A DNA stretch of 64,000 nt from Nocardioides potassii (lineage in GTDB: Bacteria; Actinomycetota; Actinomycetes; Propionibacteriales; Nocardioidaceae), in NCBI RefSeq assembly GCF_021648885.1, contig NZ_JAKJHZ010000010.1, positions 248,001 through 312,000 of the forward strand, in the 5' to 3' direction. Position 1 is the stretch's first letter. The number at the start of each line of letters is the position of its first letter. Under the pieces are notes generated by a model. It did no database searches and was not told the DNA's origin. It saw only the letters and a list, made by a program, of their open reading frames with translations. The position numbers and the translations under genes were made by a program. Shown piece by piece: positions 24,337 through 31,817 of this stretch.

Positions 24337-24900
24337 ATGAGCACTCCCATCGACCTCGGTCGCCCCGTCCAGGGCGACGTCATCGACCTGATCCTCGACG
24401 ACCACCGCCGCTTCGAGGCGCTGCTGCGCGACCTGCGCGACAGCACCTCCGACCGCGACGAGGTGCGCAAGGCCCTTGCCGCCCTGCACGTCGCGCACGC
24501 CGAGGCCGAGGAGCAGCACGTTTACCCCAAGCTGCGGCGCAAGGACGCGATCACCGAGCACGAGGCGGAGCACGGCGAGGAGGAGCACGCGGAGGGCCAC
24601 GAGGCGATGCTGGCCGTGCTGGAGCTCAAGGGCACCGACACCCAGGCGTTCGACGACGCCGTCGAGGAGCTCGCCAAGAAGCTCAACCACCACCTCACGG
24701 AGGAGGAGCTGACGATCCTCAACCCGGCCCGCGAGGAGGTCAGCGAGCAGGTCCGCGCCGAGCTCGGGCTCGCCTTCGCGACCGAGCGCAACAAGCAGCT
24801 CGATGCCGACTGCGGCTCCATCGACAACGTACGACGCATCGTGCAGGCTGCCGAGAAGGAGGGCCTCCTCGACGACGAGGAGGACGACGACGAGGACTGA
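24337..24900 (+). CDS. Hemerythrin HHE-domain protein
   Basis: 187 residues. Metal ligands of the hemerythrin bundle are visible: LDDHRRFEALL, HVAHAEAEEQHVYP, HEAEHGEEEHAEGHEAML and LNHHLTEEELTILNP. The fold holds a di-iron site that binds O2 or NO; in actinomycetes such proteins are tied to redox and stress sensing. The acidic tail (DDEEDDDED) is a local feature. Leaderless start; the next gene follows after 30 bp on the same strand. Confidence 0.88.
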   Translation: MSTPIDLGRPVQGDVIDLILDDHRRFEALLRDLRDSTSDRDEVRKALAALHVAHAEAEEQHVYPKLRRKDAITEHEAEHGEEEHAEGHEAMLAVLELKGTDTQAFDDAVEELAKKLNHHLTEEELTILNPAREEVSEQVRAELGLAFATERNKQLDADCGSIDNVRRIVQAAEKEGLLDDEEDDDED

Positions 24901-24930
24901 GCCCGGGCGCGGTCCGCGAGTGGAGGCCGC

Positions 24931-25296
24931 ATGGACGTCGCGGGGATGCACGAGCTGTGCGCGTCCTTCCCCGGTGCGTGGCCCGACAACCCGTGGGACC
25001 ACGAGCACCCGGTGTTCAAGGTCGGGCCGGCGGAGCGCGGCAAGATCTTCGCCTTCCTCGGCTCGGACAAGGTGGGCGTGAAGGCCGGCGCGACGCGGGA
25101 GGTGGCTGACGAGTGGCTGGACCGCTACCCCGACGACGCGAGCGTGATGGCCTACATCGGCCGTTCGGGGTGGAACGACCTCGCGCTCGAGGGAGGCATC
25201 CCCGACGACGAGCTGGCCGAGGCCGTCGAGGAGTCCTACCGGCTCGTGGTCTCGAGGTTGCCGAGGAAGGACCGGCCAGCCGGCTGGGAGGGCTGA
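24931..25296 (+). CDS. MmcQ/YjbR-family protein
   Basis: 121 residues. The pattern LCASFPGAWPDNPW, FKVGPAERGKIFAFLG and WNDLALEGGIPDDELAEAVEESYRLVV matches the YjbR/MmcQ fold (CyaY-like), a small DNA-binding-like domain of unknown cellular role. GGAGG precedes the ATG by 4 nt. It probably shares the hemerythrin transcript and converges on the ion channel gene with 7 bp between stops. Confidence 0.82.
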   Translation: MDVAGMHELCASFPGAWPDNPWDHEHPVFKVGPAERGKIFAFLGSDKVGVKAGATREVADEWLDRYPDDASVMAYIGRSGWNDLALEGGIPDDELAEAVEESYRLVVSRLPRKDRPAGWEG

Positions 25297-25303
25297 CCGG
25301 TGC

Positions 25304-25963
25304 TCAGCGGCTGCGCCGCATCATCGTGAGCCCGACCATCCGGGACACGACCATGGCGACGTAGAAGACACCGACCATCATCTCGACCATCAGCAACGCG
25401 CGTGCCTGCTCGCCGACCGCCACGATGTCCGACAGCCCGACGCTGGTGAGGGTCGAGAAGGACAGGTAGAGCAGCTCGAACCACGATCGGTCGAAACCCT
25501 CGCCGTTGACGTAGGAGTCCGGCCAGACCACCTGGACGGCGGCGTAGAGGTAGGTGAAGCCCCATGCCACGACGGTGAACGCCGCCCCCGTCGCGTAGTA
25601 CTCGTCGGTGGTGACGATGTCGTCGTGGAACAGGTAGCGCAGCATCGCGTAGGAGACGTAGAAGTAGAACGGCGCGTGGAGCATGCCCGAGACGAGGACG
25701 ATGGCGTCGTTCTCGTAGAAGATCGCCTCGAGCAGCGTGAAGACGATGGTGGGCGCCCCCAGGAAGAGCACGACGCGGCTCACGTGGGGCGTACGTCGCA
25801 CGGCCAGGACCGCCGAACCGACGGCGAGCATCCCGATCACCCCCAGGACGGCCCCACCGACCCTCGACTCGCCGAGGAAGGGGTACGCGAGCACCTGGGC
25901 GAGCTGCGCCATCAGCAGCATCGCCGACGGGTGAGCGGTGAGGTGCCGGACGGGACGGGTCAC
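25304..25963 (-). CDS. Two-TM pore ion channel-like membrane protein
   Basis: 219 residues with about five hydrophobic segments. The last pair flanks a pore loop LLYLSFSTLTSVGLSDIVAV, the position of the TVGYGD filter in potassium channels; here it reads SVGLSD, so the classical GYG filter is changed. Related actinobacterial proteins have the same replacement in my memory, so ion selectivity is uncertain. GTG start at 25963 with TAGACT 8 nt upstream. Divergent to the Mce-associated pair. Confidence 0.75.
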   Translation of the reverse strand: MTRPVRHLTAHPSAMLLMAQLAQVLAYPFLGESRVGGAVLGVIGMLAVGSAVLAVRRTPHVSRVVLFLGAPTIVFTLLEAIFYENDAIVLVSGMLHAPFYFYVSYAMLRYLFHDDIVTTDEYYATGAAFTVVAWGFTYLYAAVQVVWPDSYVNGEGFDRSWFELLYLSFSTLTSVGLSDIVAVGEQARALLMVEMMVGVFYVAMVVSRMVGLTMMRRSR

Positions 25964-25971
25964 GACAACGC

Positions 25972-26021
25972 AGTCTAGGGAGGCCGATCAGCGACACCGC
26001 GGCGCTCCGCTCCGCTAGGTT
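25972..26021. promoter_or_regulatory. Divergent leaderless promoters, ion channel and Mce-associated genes
   Basis: Minus: TAGACT at 25972-25977, 8 nt before GTG 25963. Plus: TAGGTT at 26016-26021, 6 nt before GTG 26028. Confidence 0.55.
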
Positions 26022-26027
26022 CGCGTC

Positions 26028-26522
26028 GTGGGAGGACGCAGCGGGAGGTGGCTCGTGGGCGCGCTCGCGCTCGCGCTCGTCGGCCTGCTGGTCGCGATCG
26101 GCCTCGTGGTCACCGGACGGGGCTCGACCGACGAGGACCTGACGGAGGCCCAGCGGGACGTCGCCCGAGCCGCTCGCACGGAGGCACTGGCCTTCCTGAC
26201 GGTCGACCACACCAACATGGAGCCGCTCATCGAGGCGGTGCTGTCGGGCGCGACCGGCGACTTCAAGCAGCAGTACGAGTCCCAGCGCGACGAGCTCGCC
26301 AGCGAGGCCGTACGGACGAAGGCCACCTCGACGGCCGAGGTCGTGTCCCTCGGGGTCGGGGAGCTCGACGACGACTCGGCCGTCGTCCTGCTCGCGGCCA
26401 ACAGCACGGTCGCCAACAAGAAGACCGGCAACGAGGGCCAGGTGCGCTTCTTCCGTCTGCGCCTCGACCTCGTCCGCGAGGGCGACCGGTGGCTGACCAG
26501 CGACGTGCGGTTCGTGAGGTGA
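26028..26522 (+). CDS. Mce-associated membrane protein
   Basis: 164 residues. One N-terminal transmembrane helix (about residues 9-28), then an outer domain with MEPLIEAVLSGATGDFKQQY and a closing strand LDLVREGDRWLTSDVRFV, the usual shape of Mce-associated proteins that stabilise Mce lipid-import complexes in mycobacteria. No mce or yrbE genes are in the window. Followed after 4 bp by a second protein of the same build. Confidence 0.75.
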   Translation: MGGRSGRWLVGALALALVGLLVAIGLVVTGRGSTDEDLTEAQRDVARAARTEALAFLTVDHTNMEPLIEAVLSGATGDFKQQYESQRDELASEAVRTKATSTAEVVSLGVGELDDDSAVVLLAANSTVANKKTGNEGQVRFFRLRLDLVREGDRWLTSDVRFVR

Positions 26523-26526
26523 CGAC

Positions 26527-27045
26527 GTGACGACGACCCGGGCCGCCGGAGTCCTCGCCGTGCTGGTGGTGCTGGCCGCGGCCGTGCTCGGCTGGCTGCT
26601 CTGGGGCAGTGACCACGCCGCCGGACGGGCGACGACCAGCGCCGAGTCCTCGGCGGCGACCGTGGCCTCGGCCGCGACCAAGGCGACGGTGATCGACGTC
26701 GCGACCGACGCCGCGACCCGCGCCTACAGCTACTCGTGGGAGACCCTGGGCGAGGACCGGGCCGCAGCGCGGGCGCTGATGACCCGCGACATGCAGCGTC
26801 GCTACGACCGCACGATGGCGGGCGTGGGCACCGCGAGCCGGACCGACCACACGGTCGTGTCGGCCGAGGTGGTCGAGTCGGGTCTGGTGACCGCCACGTC
26901 GTCCTACGCCCGGGTGCTGCTCTTCGTGAACCAGCGGACGGAGGGCGACACGCTCGAGGAGCCGTCGCTCGACCTCGACCGGGTGCTGGTGACGCTGGTG
27001 CGCGACGGCGACGAGTGGCGCCTCGACGACCTGGACGCCTTGTAG
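26527..27045 (+). CDS. Mce-associated membrane protein, second copy
   Basis: 172 residues with the same plan as the gene before it: an N-terminal helix (AGVLAVLVVLAAAVLGWLLW), an Ala/Thr-rich stalk, then an NTF2-like outer domain (YSYSWETLGEDRAAARALM ... LVTLVRDGDEWRLDDLDAL). It begins 4 bp past its partner's stop, so the two are co-translated and may form a pair. The downstream ferredoxin reductase begins 29 bp later and may be on the same transcript. Confidence 0.72.
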   Translation: MTTTRAAGVLAVLVVLAAAVLGWLLWGSDHAAGRATTSAESSAATVASAATKATVIDVATDAATRAYSYSWETLGEDRAAARALMTRDMQRRYDRTMAGVGTASRTDHTVVSAEVVESGLVTATSSYARVLLFVNQRTEGDTLEEPSLDLDRVLVTLVRDGDEWRLDDLDAL

Positions 27046-27074
27046 AGACCCCGACCGGACGGAAGGATCGCGGC

Positions 27075-28049
27075 GTGGACGACGTGACGACGGACCTGCT
27101 CATCATCGGAGCCGGCCCCACCGGGCTCTACTCCGCCTACTACGCCGGGTTCCGCGGGATGAGCGTGGCGGTGGTGGACTCCCTGCCCGAGCTCGGCGGC
27201 CAGATCACCGCGATGTACCCCGAGAAGGCGATCCTCGACGTCGCCGGCTTCCCCAGCGTCAAGGGCCGCGACCTCGTCGAGGGGCTCGTCGAGCAGGCGG
27301 CCTCGGCGAACCCGACGTACATCCTCGACCGCACCGCGACCACGCTCGAGCACCATGAGGACGACGTGGTGGTCACGCTCGACGACGGCACCCGCGTCAC
27401 CGCGGGCGCGGTGCTGATCACCTCCGGCATCGGCAAGTTCAGCCCCCGCCCGCTGCCGGCCGGCGACGGCTGGGTCGGGCGAGGCATGGAGTTCTTCGTG
27501 CCCAGCTTCGCGCCCTACGCGGGCAAGGACGTCGTCATCGTCGGGGGAGGGGACAGCGCCTTCGACTGGGCGCAGCACCTCGAGCCGGTCGCGGCCTCGG
27601 TGACGCTGGTGCACCGCCGCGACGCCTTCCGGGCGCACGAGCGGACGGTCGCGGCGGTCAAGGACTCGAGCGTCGAGATCATCACCAACGCCCAGGTGAC
27701 CGAGCTGCGTGGCGACCCCCACCTCGAGGAGGTGGAGATCAGCGTCGACGGCGAGGAGCAGCCGCGGGTGGTCGAGGCGCAGGCGCTGGTGGCCGCGCTC
27801 GGCTTCATCGCCGACCTCGGCGCCATCCAGCAGTGGGGGCTGGAGACGTCCAAGCGGCACGTGGTCGTCGACTCCTCGATGCGCACCAACCTGCCGCGCG
27901 TCTTCGCGGCCGGCGACATCACCGACTACCCCGGCAAGGTGCGGCTGATCGCTGTCGGCTTCGGCGAGGCCGCGACCGCGGTCAACAACGCGGCCGTCGC
28001 GATCGACCCGACCGCGCACGTCTTCCCCGGGCACTCCAGCGAGGGGTGA
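27075..28049 (+). CDS. Ferredoxin-NADP reductase, thioredoxin reductase-like
   Basis: 324 residues from the GTG at 27075, which has AAGGA 8 nt upstream. FAD-binding IIGAGPTGLYSAYYAG, ITAMYPEK, NADPH-binding VIVGGGDSAFDWA and the C-terminal GDITDYPGKVRLIAVGFGEA are present. There is no CxxC redox pair, which separates it from true thioredoxin reductases and places it with the YumC/FNR type. It transfers electrons between NADPH and ferredoxin. The stop codon lies within a terminator hairpin. Confidence 0.9.
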   Translation: MDDVTTDLLIIGAGPTGLYSAYYAGFRGMSVAVVDSLPELGGQITAMYPEKAILDVAGFPSVKGRDLVEGLVEQAASANPTYILDRTATTLEHHEDDVVVTLDDGTRVTAGAVLITSGIGKFSPRPLPAGDGWVGRGMEFFVPSFAPYAGKDVVIVGGGDSAFDWAQHLEPVAASVTLVHRRDAFRAHERTVAAVKDSSVEIITNAQVTELRGDPHLEEVEISVDGEEQPRVVEAQALVAALGFIADLGAIQQWGLETSKRHVVVDSSMRTNLPRVFAAGDITDYPGKVRLIAVGFGEAATAVNNAAVAIDPTAHVFPGHSSEG

Positions 28050-28057
28050 CCCCCTCG
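28040..28057. terminator. Terminator overlapping the ferredoxin reductase stop codon
   Basis: CGAGGGG (28040-28046) and CCCCTCG (28051-28057) form a 7-bp stem with a 4-nt loop containing the TGA. Confidence 0.6.
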
Positions 28058-28067
28058 GGCGGTCTGC

Positions 28068-28090
28068 GCCTACCGACGAGTAGGCATAAT
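28068..28090 (+). promoter_or_regulatory. Promoter and inverted repeat of the glycosyltransferase cluster
   Basis: CATAAT (28085-28090; TAATGT two bases later is an alternative) lies 6 nt before the GTG at 28097. GCCTAC (28068-28073) and GTAGGC (28080-28085) form a 6-bp inverted repeat with 6-bp spacing that ends in the -10 box, a suitable place for a repressor. Confidence 0.5.
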
Positions 28091-28096
28091 GTCCCC

Positions 28097-29368
28097 GTGC
28101 GCATCGCCCTGCTGTCCTACCGGAGCAAGCCGCACTGCGGCGGCCAGGGCGTCTACGTCCGGCACCTCAGTCGCGAGCTCGTACGCCTCGGGCACGAGGT
28201 CGAGGTGTTCTCCGGCCAGCCCTACCCGGACCTCGACGAGGGTGTCGTCCTCACCAAGGTGCCGAGCCTCGACCTCTACCGCGAGCCCGACCCGTTCCGG
28301 GTGCCGCACCTGCGCGAGTTCCGCGACCTGATCGACGTCGAGGAGTTCCTCACCATGTGCACGGCCGGGTTCCCCGAGCCGAAGACCTTCGCTGCGCGCG
28401 TCGCGCGCCTGATGAAGGACCGCGCCGGGGACTTCGACATCGCCCACGACAACCAGGTGCTCGCTCACGGCATCCTCGAGCTCGAGGACCTCGGGCTCCC
28501 GGTGATCGCGACGATCCACCACCCGATCACGATGGACCGGCAGATCGACCTCCAGACGGCTCCCACCCGGCGCAAGCGGCTCGCGCTGCGCCGGTGGTAC
28601 GGCTTCCTGCGGATGCAGACCAAGGTCGCCAAGCGGCTGCGGAAGGTGCTCACGCCCTCCGAGTCGTCGCGCCGCGACGTCGCACGCGACTTCGGCGTCG
28701 ACCCTCAGCGGGTGCAGACGATCCTCCTCGGCGTCGACGACGTGTTTGCGCCCCCGACCGCCCCGCGCGTGCCCGGCCGGATCCTCGCCATGGCCAGCGC
28801 GGACGCCCCGCTCAAGGGCATTGCGACGCTCCTCGAGGCCTTCGCCAAGCTCAGCGTGGAGCGCGACGTCTCGCTCGTCCTGGTCACCCGCCCCGAACCG
28901 GGCGGACGCACCGAGCAGCTCATCGACCAGCTCGGCATCGCCAACAAGGTGTCGTTCGTCAACGGCGTGAGCGACGCCGAGCTCGTCGAGGTGATGGGCT
29001 CGGCCGAGGTGGGGTGCGTCCCGTCGCTCTACGAGGGCTTCTCGCTCCCGACGGCCGAGCTGATGGCGTGCGCCACCCCGCTCGTGGTGTCCCGCGCCGG
29101 TGCGATCCCGGAGGTCGTCGGCGACGACGGCGTCTGCGCCGACCTGGTGACCCCGGGCGACGTCGGTGAGCTGGTGTCGGCGATCGGTGCGCTGCTCGAC
29201 GACCCCGAGCGCCGTACGGCGATGGGTGCGGCGGGCCGCGCCCGCGTCGAGGAGCTCTTCAGCTGGCGGGCCGTGGCCGAGGCCACCGCCGCGGCCTACG
29301 AGGAGACGATCAGGGACTTCGAGCAGGATTTCGAGAGCGAGCAGGAGAGCCGCCGTGCTGACCGTTGA
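28097..29368 (+). CDS. GT4-family glycosyltransferase
   Basis: 423 residues. GT-B fold: N-terminal MRIALLSYRSKPHCGGQGVY with the acceptor-side glycine loop, IHHPITMD in the middle, and the donor-side motif EGFSLPTAELMACATPLVVS (E-x7-E) near residue 315. It moves a sugar from an NDP-sugar to an unknown acceptor in the cytoplasm. The next gene overlaps its end by 14 nt and the third overlaps that by 4 nt, so the three are tightly coupled. Confidence 0.9.
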   Translation: MRIALLSYRSKPHCGGQGVYVRHLSRELVRLGHEVEVFSGQPYPDLDEGVVLTKVPSLDLYREPDPFRVPHLREFRDLIDVEEFLTMCTAGFPEPKTFAARVARLMKDRAGDFDIAHDNQVLAHGILELEDLGLPVIATIHHPITMDRQIDLQTAPTRRKRLALRRWYGFLRMQTKVAKRLRKVLTPSESSRRDVARDFGVDPQRVQTILLGVDDVFAPPTAPRVPGRILAMASADAPLKGIATLLEAFAKLSVERDVSLVLVTRPEPGGRTEQLIDQLGIANKVSFVNGVSDAELVEVMGSAEVGCVPSLYEGFSLPTAELMACATPLVVSRAGAIPEVVGDDGVCADLVTPGDVGELVSAIGALLDDPERRTAMGAAGRARVEELFSWRAVAEATAAAYEETIRDFEQDFESEQESRRADR

Positions 29369-30110
29369 CTTCGACCGGCTCGGGCTGCGCCCGGGCGACC
29401 GCGTGCTCGACATGGGCTGCGGTGCCGGCCGGCACGCGTTCGAGATGTACAAGCGCGGTGCCGACGTCATCGCCTTCGACCAGGACGCGGACGAGCTCGC
29501 GACCGTGCGCGAGTGGTTCGCCGCGATGCGCGAGGCGGGCGAGGTGCCCGCCGGAGCCGAGGCGGACGTCAAGGAGGGTGACGCGCTCGCGCTGCCCTTC
29601 GCCGACGGCGAGTTCGACCGCGTCGTCGCCGCCGAGGTGCTCGAGCACATCCACGCCGACGTCGACGCCATCAAGGAGCTCGTGCGGGTGCTGCGACCCG
29701 GCGGCACCCTCGCGATCTCGGTGCCGCGGTGGCTGCCCGAGATCGTCAACTGGAAGCTGTCCGACGACTACCACAACGCCGAGGGCGGTCACATCCGCAT
29801 CTACACGGCCGAGGAGCTCATCGACAAGGTCACCAAGTCGGGCCGGCCCAACGACGGCACCCCCGGCGACGCCATGGTCTTCACCGGCAGGGACCACGCC
29901 CACGGCCTCCACACGCCCTACTGGTGGATCAAGTGCGCGGTCGGCGTCACCAACGACGACCACCCGCTCGCCAAGGCGTACCACAAGCTCCTGGTCTGGG
30001 AGATCATGAAGAACCCCAAGGCGCTGCAGTACGCCGGCAAGGTGCTCGACCCGCTGATCGGCAAGAGCCTGGTGCTCTACTTCCGCAAGCCGGAGGTCGG
30101 TCGGCCGTGA
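29355..30110 (+). CDS. Class I SAM-dependent methyltransferase
   Basis: 251 residues from the GTG at 29355, with AGGAG 8 nt upstream inside the glycosyltransferase gene. Motif I RVLDMGCGAGRHAFEM, acidic loop DQDADELATV, post-I EGDALALPFADGEFDRVVAAEVLEHI and motif III LRPGGTLAISVPRW are intact. The C-terminal half (GHIRIYTAEELIDKV ... HTPYWWIKCAVG) is specific to this context and resembles the substrate part of UbiE-like enzymes. Substrate unknown; probably the product of the neighbouring transferase or cyclase-like protein. Confidence 0.88.
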   Translation: MLTVDFDRLGLRPGDRVLDMGCGAGRHAFEMYKRGADVIAFDQDADELATVREWFAAMREAGEVPAGAEADVKEGDALALPFADGEFDRVVAAEVLEHIHADVDAIKELVRVLRPGGTLAISVPRWLPEIVNWKLSDDYHNAEGGHIRIYTAEELIDKVTKSGRPNDGTPGDAMVFTGRDHAHGLHTPYWWIKCAVGVTNDDHPLAKAYHKLLVWEIMKNPKALQYAGKVLDPLIGKSLVLYFRKPEVGRP

Positions 30111-31204
30111 CGCTGACCCGCGCGCAGGTCGAGCAGACCGCCGCGTCGATCGAGGCCGTGCAGGAGCCGTCCGGTGCGATCCCGTGGTCGGCCGGCGAGC
30201 ACACGGACGTGTGGAACCACCTCGAGTCCGCGATGGGCCTGGTGGTCGGTGGTCGCCGGGACGCCGCCGAGCACGCCTTCGCGTGGGCCCGCCAGACGCA
30301 GCGGGCCGACGGCTCGTGGCCGATGAAGATCGTCGCCGGCGAGGTCGAGGACCAGTCCGGCGAGTCCAACATGTCGGCGTACGTCGCCGTCGCCACCTGG
30401 CACCACTGGCTGGTCGCGCGCGACGAGGCCTTCGTCCGGCTCATGTGGCCGACCGTGCGGCGCGCGCTCGACTGGGTCGTGTCGCTGCAGCTGCCCTTCG
30501 GTGGCATCGCGTGGTCGCAGGAGTGGCACGACGGCGCCCCCGCCTCGGTCAACGAGGAGGCACTGCTCGCCGGCTCCTCGAGCATCCACCACTCGCTGCG
30601 TGCGGGTGTGGCACTGGCCGAGCTGGTCGGGGAGCCGCAGCCCGGGTGGGAGCTCGCCGGCGGACGCCTCGGCCACGCGCTGCGCGAGCACCGCGACCTG
30701 TTCCTGGACAAGTCGACCTTCTCGATGGACTGGTACTACCCGGTCCTCGGCGGCGCCGTCCGCGGGGATGCTGCGCGTGAGCTCTTCGCCGAGCGGTGGG
30801 ACACGTTCGTCGTACCGGGTCTCGGGATCCGTTGCGTGTCGACCAACCCGTGGGTGACCGGAGCGGAGACCTGCGAGCTGGTGCTGGCGCTCGAGGCCAT
30901 CGGCGACCGCGAGCGCGCCGAGCAGCTGCTGGCCGACATGCAGCACCTGCGCACCGACGACGGCTCCTACTGGACCGGCTACGTGTTCCCCACGGAGGTC
31001 GACGAGGTGGGCGTCAACTGGCCGGGCGAGCAGACCACCTACACCGCCGCGGCCGTGATCCTCGCCGTCGACGCCCTGACCGACGGCACGGCCGGCGCCG
31101 ACATCATGCGTGGCACGACCTTCGCGCCCGACTTCGCCGAGATCGGGCTGGAGTGCGGCTGCTCGTCAGAGCGCGTCGCCGGCCTCGCCCGCCGTACGGC
31201 GTAG
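30107..31204 (+). CDS. Prenyltransferase/squalene-oxidase-repeat (alpha-toroid) protein
   Basis: 365 residues from the GTG at 30107 (GTGA overlap with the upstream stop). Repeated helix-turn blocks such as AFAWARQTQRADGSWPMKI, TRDAL-like ALDWVVSLQLPFGGIAWS and MQHLRTDDGSYWTGYVFP carry QxDGSW-type elements of the terpene-cyclase/prenyltransferase alpha-toroid. The DxDD motif of class II cyclases is not seen, so it may be a non-cyclising member. The last 39 bp overlap tail-to-tail with the methyltransferase on the other strand. Confidence 0.78.
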   Translation: MTLTRAQVEQTAASIEAVQEPSGAIPWSAGEHTDVWNHLESAMGLVVGGRRDAAEHAFAWARQTQRADGSWPMKIVAGEVEDQSGESNMSAYVAVATWHHWLVARDEAFVRLMWPTVRRALDWVVSLQLPFGGIAWSQEWHDGAPASVNEEALLAGSSSIHHSLRAGVALAELVGEPQPGWELAGGRLGHALREHRDLFLDKSTFSMDWYYPVLGGAVRGDAARELFAERWDTFVVPGLGIRCVSTNPWVTGAETCELVLALEAIGDRERAEQLLADMQHLRTDDGSYWTGYVFPTEVDEVGVNWPGEQTTYTAAAVILAVDALTDGTAGADIMRGTTFAPDFAEIGLECGCSSERVAGLARRTA

Positions 31205-31816
31205 CACCCGCATCGACCCGACGGCCTCCACCTCGGTGAAGGCGCCGCTGGCCAGGGCGGGCAGGTAGATGTCCTCGTAGGGCGGCCGTCCGCCGTCGGC
31301 CGGGTCGGGGAAGACGTCGTGGATGACGAGCATGCCACCGGCCGCGACCCACCGCGGCCAGGTGCGGAAGTCGGTGCGCGCCGGCTCGACGCCGTGCCCG
31401 CCGTCGATGAAGAGCAGGGAGAGCGGCGTGCGCCACCACGTGCCGACCGTCTCGGACCTGCCGACGATGGCCACGACGTGCTCCTCGAGCCCCGCGTCGT
31501 GGATGGTCCGCCGGAACGTGGGCAGCGTGTCCATCACCCCGAGGTCGTGGTCGACGAGCGTGTCGTCGTGGTGCTCCCAGCCGGCCTGGTTCTCCTCCGA
31601 GCCGCGGTGGTGGTCGACCGTGAACACCGCCCCGCCGACCTCCCGTGCGGCAGCGCCGAGCCAGATCGCCGACTTGCCGCAGTAGGTGCCGACCTCGAGG
31701 GCGGGACCGTGCGGCAGCCGCTCGCGCGCCCACTCGTGCAGCAGCTCGCCCTCGTCCTCGGGCATGAACCCCTTCGCCGCGCGGGCACGGGCGAGCAGGT
31801 CCTCCGGCATGCTCAT
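31166..31816 (-). CDS. Class I SAM-dependent methyltransferase (MT24-like)
   Basis: 216 residues. Motif I ALEVGTYCGKSAIWLG, acidic loop VFTVDHHRGSEENQ, and LLFIDGGHGVEPARTDFRTW with the His/Asp arrangement of the macrocin-O-methyltransferase-like group. The ATG lies one base past the esterase stop (TGAGATG), so translation is coupled. It converges on and overlaps the toroid gene, which places its product next to the glycosyltransferase cluster. Substrate unknown. Confidence 0.86.
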   Translation of the reverse strand: MSMPEDLLARARAAKGFMPEDEGELLHEWARERLPHGPALEVGTYCGKSAIWLGAAAREVGGAVFTVDHHRGSEENQAGWEHHDDTLVDHDLGVMDTLPTFRRTIHDAGLEEHVVAIVGRSETVGTWWRTPLSLLFIDGGHGVEPARTDFRTWPRWVAAGGMLVIHDVFPDPADGGRPPYEDIYLPALASGAFTEVEAVGSMRVLRRTAGEAGDAL

Positions 31817-31817
31817 C

